Assembly: GCA_013423385.1 (NCBI GenBank)
Contig: BLZA01000009.1
Location: forward strand, 1-64,000
Direction of reading: 5' to 3'
From: Naganishia liquefaciens
Taxonomy: Eukaryota > Basidiomycota > Tremellomycetes > Filobasidiales > Filobasidiaceae
DNA: 64,000 bases
Shown here one piece after another: positions 1 through 12,200 of this stretch. The stretch's first letter is position 1; every line of letters begins with the position of its first letter. Under the pieces are notes generated by a model. The model made no database searches, was not told the DNA's origin, and was given only the letters and a program-made list of their open reading frames with translations. The translations under genes were made by a program, and so were the position numbers.

Positions 1-26
1 ACCCCTAACCCCTAACCCCTAACCTC
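1..26. repeat. Telomeric repeat, left chromosome end
   Basis: Three and a half copies of a 7-nt CCCCTAA unit open the window, equal to TTAGGGG on the other strand running outward. This is the orientation expected at the left end of a chromosome. The unit degenerates after base 26 (cctctaag) and unique sequence follows. TTAGGG-type repeats with 3-5 G are known from Cryptococcus and relatives. The short tract probably reflects where the assembly stopped rather than real telomere length. Confidence 0.9.
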
Positions 27-1813
27 TAAGTCAATATAAGATCATTTCAGCAATGAGAAGTAAGATGGTTGCTCGTGTAGAGGATGTGCGAAGAATACTG
101 AAGACTTAACGCTGCTCTTGTTGCTCCCCATTGACTGATAGTCCGCGATGTGTTCCCATTCATGCTTATCATCCTTTAAAATCCAATCCCGGCCTTCCCT
201 AGACGGAAATTGCCGTCAAACGTGGGCTGGAAGCCGTCTCGCGCAGGAGAAATGTGACGGCAGATGGGGGGACGATTAATACGTATAGAGGGAAGAAAGG
301 TTTACAACAATGAGGTCAATCTGACAGGGATGGATTTAGCGAAATTCTTCGGTAGGGAAATGGCAAGATGGCGAAGGAGCTTACTACCACGAGCTGTGAA
401 TGCTCCACAACCCGGCTATCCGCTGCGAAGGGAAATGGATCGTGTTCCACCATTCGGACAGGCAGAAGTGTCCATTGACGTTGTTTGACGAAGCGAGATG
501 ATGATATGTTCATCACATTACGATGGTGCAACGGTGACGATTTGGTGTAGGCGACAACGGGACAAGGGAATGGTATGAGCTACTGCGATATTGAGCGGGT
601 TTTAGCGTTCCAATCGTGCTCAAGATGTAGCCAATCTCATTCATTGCAAGATCACGCAGCAGAGTGAGTCTTCACTTACTCCTTTCCCATCATCATTCCA
701 TAAACCCCGGCCAGACCCGCCGTCATCCCCCTGCCAGCGGTCATCGTGCTCTACTGCCCGGTTACCTCGACCTAAGTCTTCTCCGTCACTTCCAATACTT
801 GCGAGTCCTGAAAGATCATCGAAGGCTCCCGTGTATTCTTGATTCTTGAATTGTATTCATATGTTGCATGATCGGATGTACAACGAGACAGCGACAGGAA
901 GGGGACAGAAGGCGTAGGTGTGGCGAGCTGTGGCACTATAAAAGAGGAGGGCCAGTCAGCATATGGCCGAGAAGATGGAGCGGGAAACCCGTACTCACCA
1001 TATGTCTTTTCAAGCAAGGTGCTATCACATAGCCCATAGCGCCTAGCCCATAGCACCTTGCCACCAGCCCCTCTCCTACGATCGACACCGCGACTACGTC
1101 GACTTCTCGCGAGAGCTATGATGTTAAGGATACAACGGCAACTGAAAAGTGTTATATTGAATATATGATTGCTGCATGAAAGGGGAGGGTATCCGCGACA
1201 CCCCCGCGCTTAGCTTCAGGGCGACTCGATTTGGCGCGTGCAAGCTTTTTAATCGTTGTTGCGGACAGAACTCCCCATTCAGTAGCAGCTGAGGTTGAAA
1301 TGTCTTCGAATATTTCTACCAGCTCAGTTGAAAAGTCTGCGGACACAAAGACCGGCGCAGCCCGTAAGCTGGGCGGTGAGACCCAGCTCTGCCAGTCCAG
1401 GCCCGATTACGCGCTAGCTTCTGTCCGCGCGCGACCGGACACAAGGTTCAGATACCAAAGTCTGAGTTTCCGTTAATGTCCTCGGAACCGATGCTCTTTT
1501 CCGGTACCCATGTTGTAAAAGCGCATTCGCGCGGTGCCTGCGTTTCGATTCTTAGGTGTTGGCGCCCCAGAGATGGACGGCTCGTCGGACAAATTTGTGA
1601 CGGACTAAAATAGCGCCCACGAAAAATGAGAGCATTACGGCCTCGTGCTACATTCAACTGAAACACCCTGAACGCGGATGCAATACTGCGCAGTATTCGT
1701 CATAGGCCACAACAGACACGAAACTGAATTGTCAGCCAAAAGACTGAAGCCCCGGCGTTTAGGTTGACCAGCATGGTGGGTTGATCGCCAGACTCGAAGC
1801 GGAGGAGACAGTC
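27..1813. other. Subtelomeric gene-poor region
   Basis: Only short open frames (up to 94 codons) occur on either strand, none with recognisable protein content or consistent splice signals. Around 1028-1062 there is a short direct repeat (tagcccatagc followed by gcct or acct). No transposon, helicase-like gene or long subtelomeric repeat was seen. The last part should contain the promoter of the membrane-protein gene at 1814. Confidence 0.5.
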
Positions 1814-3418
1814 ATGTCGACCCCTCCTACACATCATGTCGTAGCCCATTCGACACCTCTCCGCTCGACACACCTGTTTAACCCAACCCTAGTCCACCTC
1901 CATCCGGCCACCGAGTTGCCCAATCAACCTCTCGCCCAGAGCGTCAAGTGGTCGTCACGTCGTGCCAGGAAGGCTCGATATGCGCCTCGTATCCATCATA
2001 TTCACAACCCTGAACTGCCGATATCCCTCGATGCCAAACATAAGCTCGGCACAGCCGTCATTCGAGCGGCCTCGGTAGAATCCAAGCTCAAGCCCCACTT
2101 AGATGCGGACGTGTCGTTCTGGATCGCTGTGCTGTTTACGCTCGGAAGTGTGGTCTGGGTGGTCAACGGTACGGAATCTCATGCACCATGCTCAATTCAC
2201 TCTAAAAAGTCGGATCGACGCTATCTCGCTATACAGGTTTCCTCGTATTATTACCAATCTATCGGAGCTCTTTGAACGCTGTCTCATATTACCGTGCAGC
2301 AGCAGCGACAGCCTTCCTGGGCGGGACGATATTCGAGGTTGGTAGCTATTTGATGGTGGTGGAGGCGCTGAATCGGTATGCCCAAGCTTCGTAGCGCGTT
2401 TCAACGAATCTAATCATCCTTGTAGTGGTCGCGAAACCAATTTTGGCTCTTCTCTATACAGCTTCGTCCATTCTAAGGCGGATTCGGAACTGCACCAGAA
2501 GCACCGCCGCTCGATGTCGGAGAAGACGGTCAGCCCTGACGGAGTCGAAGAGGCGGGAGACGAGCGGTGGCTGGACGACACGACAAGCGAGAAGAAATTC
2601 GTCTGGTGGTACGTCTTGCCATACTGCCACGTTACAACTAAACTAATTTGGGTTGGCCTTGGCCTCTTGTTGCTTAGGGGGAAGGGCCTATGGCATGACA
2701 TAGGTTATGATGCGGCTTACATCCAACTATGGGCTGCAACGGTCTTTTGGGTTGCAACAATGTGAGCTTGTCGACTCGAACACGGTTCGCGTGGCCTATG
2801 CTGATTTTTGGCAACAGAACGGGTCTTCCTGGAGTGATAAAAGGTTTTCCAGATAACCCGTCGGTAGCGATCACGGACGTTTTCTACTGGACACCCCAAG
2901 GTGAGCACGCAGGCCACATCCTTCTGTCTAGCAGCATGATTGGCTAATGACTGTGGCATTATGATATGGCAGTAGTTGGAGGATCGGGCTTCATGCTGTC
3001 CGCCATTCTGTTGATGCTGGAAGTCCAAACGAGGTGGTGGAAGCCCGCACTGAGCGATATCGGTTGGCACAGTGTGTACCTGATCTGTCATCATGACACT
3101 ATGAAAAACGGCTGATTGGCTGATCCACACCTATCCTCTCCACTCGCCATCCTGTCTGGCCTAATCAGTCGGATTCTGGAATCTCGTCGGTGCAGTTGGC
3201 TTTATGATTTGCGGCGCGTTTGGATACTCGCCATTAGAGCGATGGGTGACTCAAAGCGGTTTGAGCACATTCTGGGGTGAGTCTTTTTGCATAGAAGTCG
3301 ATCGTTAGATCTGATACGGGAGCCCCTGGGCTTAGGATCATGGGCATTCCTCATTGGAAGCGGAATGCAGTTGTACGAAGTGATATGGCGAGAGCCGACA
3401 GACAAGAAGACGGCGTGA
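1814..3418 (+). CDS. Multi-pass integral membrane protein (YrhK-like repeats)
   Basis: The gene has seven introns and a continuous reading frame through phased junctions: exon 1 ends in VWVVN at about 2168, and the last exon ends in YEVIWREPTDKKTA and TGA at 3416-3418. The hydrophilic N-terminus of about 100 residues is rich in His, Pro, Arg and Lys. About six hydrophobic segments follow, arranged in pairs (FWIAVLFTLGSVVW, ATAFLGGTIFEVGSYLMVV, LWAATVFWVAT, GSGFMLSAILLMLEVQ, FWNLVGAVGFMICGAFGY, FWGSWAFLIGSGMQLYEVI). The FWxxxG...Gxxxqlye pairing resembles YrhK-type domains repeated within one chain; that family call is a guess from pattern. The ATG at 1814 is chosen because the frame upstream has no other ATG. 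Nothing shows a substrate or partner. It lies tail to tail with the chitin synthase gene (166 bp between stops). Confidence 0.7.
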
Positions 3419-3583
3419 GAATTGCCCTCGCTGACAATCCGACTCCACGCATATAGGTGTTTCGCGCATAGTGTAATGGTTGTATCTACAACTTCGCATT
3501 CTTGACATGCATTAAAACCTCGCTTTTTCAGGACAACATCGCGTGCAATGCCCTGCTGTCTAGTGTATCTCCGTGTCGACCCT

Positions 3584-6500
3584 TCACACACTGGTCCAAC
3601 ATTGGCAATGGTGCGATAGGTGGCGGCGGAAAGTGTACTGCAGACTCGTCGTACTATATTCCTCAGAAGCAATGTGAGATGTCGTTCCCGCAGAGGCATG
3701 TTTACTTACTCCTGAGATATCGTCGCCCCACCTATCGACGAGATCATTTGCTGGTACAAGGGGCCCCTCCACATTCGCGCTTGACGAAGCATGGCCTTGA
3801 GAAATGCCTTGCCGCTTGCACCTTTCCCTTTGTCTCAATTCATCTCGTCTGACTTTGCGCAACCGGCTCTTCTCCCAGTCTGCCCATCTTCGCAACGGCA
3901 CAGAAGTTCCGTCAAACACCGCTGTTTTATCTTCGGAGTAGACTTTTTCCCGTTTTGTTTCCCCTTCGGTCCGGCGTGTATCCCCCCAAGACAGATCATC
4001 TAGGTGCCAGAGTGCATAGACCGGCAATACAAAATTCCATATAGGTAGCGCAGCAATGTAGATCAACATCCAAACGACGTAGCTCGGCTTGCGAGCGGTG
4101 AAGACGATCAACAGAGTCGGAAGTGCGAGGACTGATACCAGTAAGATGACGGGTATACCTTCCTGAAAATTGGTTGGAGGGACCAAAATCAGGTTGGCAG
4201 CTAGTGCGTAGGTTAGGCATATGCTGACCGGTAGGGTCAGAGTGCCGAAGAGTTCCACCAGCACGAGGAATTGGTATGAAAAGCAGAAGACCCCACATAG
4301 GTTCGGTACCTTGGCGAGCTCGAATAGGTTGTGTATCGACGAGCCGATCCAGCGGCGGCGTTGAGACAGAAGAACAGGAAAAGTATCGGGGACAGTTGTC
4401 TTGCATTTTGCGGCAGGGCAGAAGACCATCTTGCGCCGTGGAAACGTCCGGATCATGAGTGTCGAAAGAAAACGGTCTTCGCCTGTTTGTTCCTCAGCTT
4501 CAGCCGTCAAATGGTGCTGACCAGCTCACCTAGCTCCAACAACGACTTTTCGTGCAATGTGGAGACTTCGCTCTGACTATACGTTTGACAAACGCTCGGC
4601 TGGGCTAAAATAGGCACCCAGTCTTGTCCACCATCCCCGCGACGGGCTTTAAGGCGGTACATCGAGAAACATCCAGGAAGACAAGTGACGCCACCGAAAA
4701 CACTCTCAAAAGCTTTGGCGAGGTGATGCGAGATGTAGTATTCGAAGACTTGAATAGCGGTAACCCATGAGGTGCGCTTGTTGGCGACCTGTGTTTCGCC
4801 GCATATCCCCATGATTGCTGGATCGTTCTGCAAACAGTTAACGAGCGTTGTCATAGAGTTAGGGTAGATCCGGGTATCTGCGTCGACCTGAAGAGTTGTC
4901 AGCTCGTAAGCTCGTTTAGGCGATCGTTGTCCAACTCACCATCAATACCGCCTCGAAGATGTCAGCATACACACCGCACAGAGCGTACACCTTTCGAAAC
5001 AGATCGAAATCCAATGGTGTAAACCGCTCGTTATAGTTGACGCGCATGATGAAGTTCATCAAGATCATCTGGCTGTCTCTCTTGCCCCGGTTACCCGGTT
5101 TACCTCGCGCTTCAGTAGATTCCTGCTCTTGCAGTGATCCGCATTTCACGACAATGATCATCGGCGCCTTTCGTCCAGAGATCGAAATATAGTGTCCTGC
5201 GTAGACTCTGGCAGTATTCTCTCGCTTACTGCCCATGCCCACTGCGATATAGCCCAGTGGCTTGGGCTCGGCGAAACGTCGATCCTTAGTCAAAAGGCTT
5301 ACGCATATCTCCGCCGAAGTTTCCTTCTCGCCTTGTCCTTTGACGACACCGTCACAGACCACGAATAAGAGCTTGCGCGCATTGGTGTATGTAGTGTTGA
5401 CGATCGCTTCCAAAGTCCCGCGAATTTCCTCGCGACCTTCAGAATAGCAGGTCACAAGGCAAACGGTATACGGATCGACGGCAGTTGGTGAAGCGGACGT
5501 CAAGAAATCATCTTCACCTTTGCCTCGCTCGACAGTCAAACCCTTGTCAACCGGTCGGCTCATTCTCGGCGCGAGCAACCAGCTGAATACCAACGCCATT
5601 GAGAAGCGAATGACAATGATGCCTAAAACAACGACAAGAACCACATACATCAGTATGCTTGAAAAGAAACACCCGGGTGAAACTTTGTCGATCCTTCCCG
5701 CGATGTACCGATCAGTGAGGCACGATACCGCTCGTATCGCGCGATTCGAGTTGTAAAATAGCCTAGTGGCGTCCTTCCCTCCTCCCGTGGTAAAATTGCC
5801 GTGCACTAGCACATGTCGGATAATATGATCCACTTCATCGTTTTCGATTGCGTTCGGATTGGCCTCGAGATATGGCCCGAGGTCCAGCACAGACCCGCCT
5901 AGAACCAGATACTCGGGAAGTTGGGCTACCTGCGTCCACGAATAACCAACATGTTTCCCCGTCTTGACCACCTGCAGATTGACCAAAGTCGTGCTCGTAG
6001 CGGGAGGCAGCATGCAATACCGAGTTGTGATATTTGACCCGCAAAGACTGCTTGTCGCGTAAGCGCCTTCTTCTTCGAGACCTTGACAAGATAGAACGGT
6101 TTCCTCGCGTCTACTGAAGACGCTGGTGACATCCTGTCCGGAAAGCTGATGTGCCAAAGCGTAAAAGTCCACGTGCGCGGAGACCAGGGACGATGATATA
6201 TCATACTCCTCGCCCTTGATGCCGACCGTCACTGAAGAATCGTCAGAGAGTACTGCTGGGAGAGATTGAGACTCACAATCTCCACTACCCAACGACCTTA
6301 TTATCTCTTTGTCCCGGTTTCCGCCGCCAGGACACAATACTCGATTCAGTCCGACAGTAAAGAATCCCATTACTGCGCCCAGCAGTATCGCGACTATAAC
6401 CACTGTCAATTTCTCCCTCCACGCCTGCCTCTCCATCGCCGTCCGCATTCTCCCGATCCACCTCAACACAAAGTCGGGAATCCAAAACGTCGCTACATAG

Positions 6501-6877
6501 CTTCCCACCTTCCACCAATTCTTTTCTGCTTTGCCCGGTCGGAATATTGACGCCGCGCCATACTGAACGACCAAACTTTCCCTCCGTGGCTCTCCTGTTA
6601 TGGTATGGGGGTTATCTGAGAATCCGTCCGACCTAATGGGGTGTATCAAAGGCGGTGGCGCCACTCCACGTTCCGGTCTCGTCAGAGTCTTACTCCGCTT
6701 CAGCGTTCCGGGTCTTCCACCGCATGACGATCCCCATTGTAAATGTGACGATGGAGTCGAAGTCCAAACCTGGTCTTTCGACGGCAACCTCTGCATTGGA
6801 ATATCCCAGCACCAATTCAAACTCACCCTCCACTCAGCTTTGCGTTCACCGATATAACAAGTTGCTATCCAGGACAT
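3584..6877 (-). CDS. Chitin synthase, class IV (Chs3-like)
   Basis: Membrane glycosyltransferase family 2 enzyme that polymerises UDP-GlcNAc into cell-wall chitin. Three exons (6877-4940, 4887-4530, 4482-3584) total 3,195 nt and give a 1,064-aa protein in phase. Order: RPERG-containing cytosolic N-terminus; a membrane region with [17 protein letters not shown] leading to VLCPGG; a cytochrome-b5-like lumenal segment ([18 protein letters not shown]); a second span near [15 protein letters not shown]; then the catalytic domain. The catalytic domain has CLVTCYSEG, the metal-binding DAD (VDADTRIYP at the exon 1/2 junction), PGCFSMYR, and the processive-synthase QRRRW motif, followed by four or so C-terminal spans and [12 protein letters not shown], typical of Chs3/class IV enzymes. 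Loss of no key residue is seen. Its place within 7 kb of the telomere is unusual for a core wall enzyme. The exact initiator ATG is less certain than the rest because the first 80 residues are poorly conserved. Confidence 0.95.
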
Positions 6878-7195
6878 GCCGATAATACAGCGGTCCCTTT
6901 AACCCCTTTGTCCGGCGAGGAGATCCGATGTCAAAGGTATCGGCATCTAACGTTGTTCTGAACTGTCCTTTGGGTTCATGCCAAGCCGGTTCATGGCTGC
7001 GGAAAGATATAAATTCTCCTTAAGTGTTTCCAAGAGGGACAGACCGTTTTCGACGTTTACCATCCTTTGCTCTCAGTCCAAAAATTGGGTCCGTTGAGTC
7101 GAACCAAAATGATACACAAGATCAACGCATTAAGTGTAAATACAACTCACGTAACAAGAAAGCGAAATCAAAATAACAATAATCAAGAGCCACGC
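6878..7195. promoter_or_regulatory. Upstream region of chitin synthase gene
   Basis: This gap lies between the chitin synthase start and the stop of the next gene on the same strand. It holds no coding signal. An A/T-rich stretch (agatataaattc, about 7002-7014) lies 125-140 bp upstream of the chitin synthase ATG, but the TATA-like reading is on the plus strand, so its role is unclear. Confidence 0.3.
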
Positions 7196-9939
7196 CTAAA
7201 CCGGCACGTCCAGTCTCCCTCTCGCCCTTCCGACACCCACTGCGGAGGATACAATACCTCTCTTCACCATCATGTCCACCAGTTGACGGTCCCCAACGAA
7301 ACATCTCAAAGCCCATCTCAACATACGTGCCGGGACAGGCGCGTTTGACCAACGCATGTCGGTCAAGCGGTGCGTCTGCAGTGCGGTATAGTAGAACGGA
7401 TCTGCTGGCGACGGTATCGACTGTGCAGCGTACACTCGCAACATGGATCTTCGGAAAAATCAGCGATGGCCTCAGCTGTTTGGTCTTCCAAGGCGCAACT
7501 CACATGGCCAAGAATACCATCATCGCCAGGTACAGCCCGTTCCACCATCCGGACCGCTCCTGCCTAGCTTGGACCGACACGAATGGTCTGTCCAATTCGG
7601 CAGCTAGCGCTCGTCGCAAACCCTCTTCCGCTTCGGCTTCGGCTTTTGCTGCCTGGGCCGCTTCGCGCTCGAGCAGATGGTGCTGCTCGAACCATGTTAG
7701 AACGTGTCTTCCGACGGCGGATTCGAGGAGCGGCGTCGTTTTCTGTTCACTCGGGCTTGAAGAGACAAGGGACTCTGCTTGGACAGATGTTTCGATTTCT
7801 GAATTCAAACGCGGTTGGGTTTGGCTTGCTGAGGTGTTGGCGTGCGGGTTGGCCTTTTCTGCATCGGTAGCAGCTGGCTGGGCATCGATCCTTGGTATCG
7901 ATGCATGCCTCGAGGTTTCCATCGGAAGCGAAGGAGCCGGTACATCCTGCGAGAGCGTCTTTGGCGAATCTTCCGAGGTTGCGGACCGCTTCGAACGTCG
8001 AGATTGCGACATGTTGAGCAAGGACAGAGCATCGCCGACATCAGTCCCTACATGTTCCCCGCGTGATCGCGAACTCTCCATCGGACTGCCGTTAGTCCTC
8101 AATTGCGCGGAACGCCTGGATGATTCCTTTCTCCGCGATGCATCGTCAAGCTGGCTTGGGCTCCGCGCTTGCGATTCCCGACCGCTTGCGTCTGCGACGT
8201 CAAAGGAGACCGTCCTCTGCTCAGAGTCGGGACCGATCTTCATTTGTGTATCGCTTGTAGTAGAAATGGAGCGCGGATGGATATCTGGTATCATGGTTGC
8301 CTTGTCGGATACTGGGGATATGCGAGGCGACAGAGAAGCGCTTGACCTTGAATTCTTGATAGGTCGACGAATGTCGTCTGCCGAACGTCTGGTCACAGGA
8401 GATTGTCGCGTGTCAGGTCTCCCGGCACTTCGTCGTGAAATATGTTCCTGCCGAGTACTGTTGCCGGGCGACTGATCCATCCCAGACCTCGACGCGCGCG
8501 CCGATGTATATCCCATCGTCGACTCCGCCAGCGACGGTGAAGTGACCCTATACGCCTCACCGTACGATCTGGACGGATCTCGTGGGTATTCCAATATCTC
8601 CCCATCCAGAAGCCTTTCTCGTCTGACCGAAGACGATGGGTACCGCTGTTCTGCGCCTTCCTCTGCAGATGACCGGCGCGGCGTCTGCATGATGTTGGAC
8701 CTCTGTGTGCGATCTGTGCTCCTCCGATTCGTCACAGACGCCTCCACATGATTGTTCCCGCTCATCGTGCTCCTCGGACTGCGTCTCGTGGATAGCCTGA
8801 ATCCAGTCGTTGTCGTATCGGGAGTCTTGAACGAAAGTGAAGGCGACGTGGTCGCCCCCATCACTCCAAGATCTTTGCCTTCCTCACGAGGAGCCGGTGA
8901 TCCCGGAGTCATGATCCGGCTCGTCGAGTCCTGCTGCGTATCTAACCTTGCGACTCAGCACAAGGTCGAAATGCACTCGGGATAGAATACTCACCACGTA
9001 CGCCCATCTCTGCCTCCCTCCGCAAAACCTCTCGCAACCCGGTAACTCCGCCAGGCACTCTCTCGCTAGACTCTGTGCCTGCCACTCAGTTCAGTCCCCC
9101 CTCCGCTCGAAATGTCAGCGAAAGGAGAACTCACTATCCACCGTCTCATCCTCTTCGGAAGAAACCCCGAGCCCGGGTAACACGCTCGATATCCTCCCCT
9201 CGGCACGGACCGGCGTCGAATGATCCACTCTCGCAAACGACATATCCGTCAACGATGGTGTCCCGGGCGCCTGTGTCGACCGCTGCATAGCGTGGAACCG
9301 TTGTGAAAACGTCGATGATCCGGCCGGGATTTCGCTCGTGCGGGCTGTGTGATTTGTATTTGAACGGTTCCCTTGTAGGTCGCTAGCATTAAGGGTCGTC
9401 TCCCGCGCTGATTGAACACTCCGCCTCTCGCGATGCCCCTCCGTGTCATCCGCAGAATCATCCTCTCGCTCGCCGTTTTCCCCTCTCTCGTCGAATCGCT
9501 CCGTATTAAAAGTCGTCGAATCCACGCTGACGACCTCAGGCGCATATTGCCTCGGCCACGCAGCTATCCTTCGCCTCGCTCGCTCTAGCGCATTTCCTCC
9601 GCCGGAATCTGCCAAAGACAAATCAACATTATTCCGCCAGCGCGCGAGTCATAAAAGGACACCCACCATCCCCGACGCTCGTGCGATCTCGCTTGCTCTT
9701 TCCGGGGCTACGAGAGATAATATCCTTGACAATTTCCAAGCTCGCTTTCAGTCCCCATGTCAGCCAAAGATCCCTGTTCATCGAGAGGTGACGGACGACC
9801 CACAATGATAAATCATTCCATCCCTGCGCACGTCTGCCCATTCCTTTTCCTCTCCAGGGATACCTAGCCCATCGTTAGCCTGACCCAGAGAGCATCGGGG
9901 ATAATACGCACTGGTATCGATGAGATCGTCTGTGAACAT
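7196..9939 (-). CDS. Long disordered protein with one C-terminal membrane span
   Basis: Not recognised. The first exon starts at the ATG at 9939 (MFTDDLIDT); a phase-1 junction gives DTRYPWRGKGMGRRAQGW, then a well-packed-looking block WNDLSLWVVRHLSMNRDLWL. The middle, about 500 residues, is Ser/Arg/Thr-rich and low in hydrophobics. Near the end come an Ala/Glu-rich helix (EREAAQAAKAEAEAEEGLRRAL, about 22 residues) and then WWNGLYLAMMVFLA. A spliced last exon (ISMLRVYAAQ) completes a single span, leaving about 80 C-terminal residues. The layout suggests a tail-proximal membrane anchor facing a large cytosolic or nucleoplasmic region. Exons around 9000-9115 are short and their exact borders are not certain. 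Function unknown. Confidence 0.6.
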
Positions 9940-10581
9940 GTGTCTATGCCATGGCGCACGGGCAGCCGAACGATAGGAAGGAGGGAAGCGGAGGGCATGT
10001 TGATGGTCGCTGGGCGGGTCTCCTTCATGTGCCGATCAGCGCGACTTTGCTTCCGCGCTTCAGAGACACCCGCTGCCAGCCAGCCAGTCAGCCAGCCACA
10101 CTTCTTCCTGGTCCTTGCAGGAGGAGGTTTTTACATGTGGATGCATCCACATGTGGAAAGCTGTTGGTCTCTCGTCCATGCATTTCAATGATGGATGATT
10201 CATATACCAGTAGACACTGCCACAACCCAGTTCCGCACGAATCAGCATATTGGGTCGTTCCACCCTCCCCCAAAGGATGCTGTGGTTCAACGTCTACATC
10301 GGCGTCCAATTCCAGTCGACCGTTACACCAGTTTCTCCCGAGTGGCGTTTCAGTAGCATTCACGATAGTTCCGAATCATAGCGTCAAATCAGTGGCAATC
10401 GGCACCACGATGACGCTTGGCGCGGGACTTGATCATGAACATGACGGAAATGCATCTTTGTACAACTCGATATGGACATTATACCTTTGCGAGCGCAGGT
10501 ACCACGAGTATGCCCTGTCTGTCGGTTATAGACCCCTCGGATCATTGACATCTGCGACTTTGCCCATGCCCCTTTCCTTCC
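9940..10581. other. Intergenic region with CAG-CCA repeats and a perfect palindrome
   Basis: No coding signal is convincing on either strand. A run of cagccag/cagtcagc-type short repeats lies at about 10072-10100, and a perfect 22-bp palindrome follows at 10133-10154 (listed separately). The region is the upstream DNA of the minus-strand gene starting at 9939. Confidence 0.4.
10133..10154. repeat. Perfect 22-bp palindrome
   Basis: The 22 bases from acatgtggatg to its exact reverse complement are perfectly self-complementary, centred on ATGCAT. The arms contain ACATGTGG, reading CCACATGT on the other strand. It sits about 195 bp upstream of the minus-strand gene that starts at 9939, so a dimeric transcription-factor site is possible. 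A cruciform or simple chance are alternatives. Confidence 0.6.
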
Positions 10582-12200
10582 TTACGCATCAAACTCCTCC
10601 CTTATCGACTCGAACATATCCTGAAACATTGTTCGCATCGGCGACGGCATCGGCGGTAGCGCGTCCACGTCCACATCCACTACCATCGGTCCCCTATTCG
10701 GCATCCGCTCCGGCATCGCTGTATCGCGCATAGTCTCCACACCAACCACGTCAATGAATATGTCTTCCAGCCCTTCGGAATTAACAGCGAAACGAAGTTC
10801 ATCGCCTCCTATAACTTCGGAAGTGAGGGACGAGGGCGCGTCGACGCCTTGCATGCGGTTCGGGAGTCGCGATCTTCCTTCCTCAGTGTTGTACTCCCTT
10901 GGCACATAGTCGAGAAGAAGCAAGGTTGGGCTGACCGGCAAAACGGCACCTGCAGCGGTAACAGCAACGGTGAACGGCGTAATCTTGACCTCGGCATCCG
11001 CGAGCCGTTGAAGCAATTCACAAACTTGATTTTGCAGCGGAATCAGTCCGGACAGGGTCGCGCTTGCTGGATCATTCATCGGACCGTCAAAGACGCTGGA
11101 GCGATTGATGCGGACGTTGAAGCCTATATCAAGGTCTTCGAGTTTTGGAGAGATCCGAGGGGCGAGTGTGAGCAGGCGTTCGAGCGCGGTGAGCTACGCG
11201 AAGTAAGCATTTGATGCCATCTTGGATTGACGACCGACGTACCCAACTTTTCGAGAGCTGTTTGCGTGAATCAACATCATGATACCCCATATACCCTAAC
11301 CGCTTCAATTCCTCCCACTGCCGTTCCTGCACCGCATCCGCAAAGACCGACACCCCATTGAGAACTGTAACATCGTGATCGGAAAAGTGCATCGTCACGT
11401 CGAGTTCCTCGAGACCCGGATGCGCAACCACGGGTAGGAATTGCTCTAGATGCTCCTTCATGAGCTCCTGGGGCTTGCAATCGCTTTGAAAAGGTGTACC
11501 GCTCGGGGGAGAAGCATCATCGTGCGCGGCGGGATCCAACATGGCAAGAAGCAGCGTCCGAAGCCTTGATGGTTCTGGTGGAACAAACGTGCCGATCCGT
11601 GTCGGCGGTAGCGGCGGAAGGGGTTCGTGCGGAGGAGTAGGCGGGAATGCATGCCATTCGATGTACATGTGTTCAGCGCCGGTATACAGATCTAAAGCGC
11701 GGCGGAGTGATGCAGTGTCAAGGGATGCGCCTTCTGGACCTTCATGGTCAAGGTGAAGGGCGACAATGCTGCGGCGGGTCAGTTTGCAAGTGAGTTGAAG
11801 GAAGAGAAGTGACTGACTCTGCATTCTCGAGAAACCCCTCTGTCGCGACCACACTCGTTGCAAACAAATCTTCTGCCCTCACATGCCGCGAAATCGCCCT
11901 AAAGAACCCTGCATTCACCAGCACGGCTCTTATCCTTCTCGATGTTCCTCCAAGCGCTACCACCTCCTTGGCGACACCCGCATGCTTCCCCGTCGCAGCC
12001 TTGCCGCAACATGGACACGTCCGATCATGGGCTGCTGAAGATTTTTCGGCGAGATAGGCGTCTTGAGCTATTTGAGCGATGTGTGTGAGGATCTCAGTCG
12101 GGAGAGATGCAAAAGGTGAAGGATCGCGCGGTGGTTGCAGGAGAATGGCGAGATGGGCGATGTGATTCGGGGGATGAGGCTGTCGAGTGAAGAAAAAATG
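10582..12200 (-). CDS. F-box-like protein with CxxC motif and leucine-rich tail
   Basis: The N-terminal region reads ASLPTEILTHIAQIAQ, an F-box-like start expected to bind Skp1 in an SCF ubiquitin ligase. Next comes CPCCGKAATGKHAG, which could bind a metal ion, then a block of AISRHVRAEDLF type common in fungal F-box proteins. After introns at about 11770-11820 and 11200-11250, the C-terminal part has leucine-rich-repeat-like phrases (HPGLEELDVTMHF, PKLEDLDIGFNVRINRSS) and ends in an acidic stretch at 10582. The spliced junction joining LTALERLLTLAPRISPKLED to the final exon is in frame. The initiator codon is unresolved: no ATG lies directly upstream of the F-box in frame, so a short first exon between 12200 and 12300 is likely. 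The substrate is unknown. Confidence 0.6.

Noticed and set aside
3455-3530. tRNA-like D-arm (atagtgtaatggttgtatct) as in fungal tRNA-Gln
   Set aside because: No acceptor stem, T-loop (GTTCRA) or anticodon stem can be paired around it; the likeness is limited to about 18 bases.
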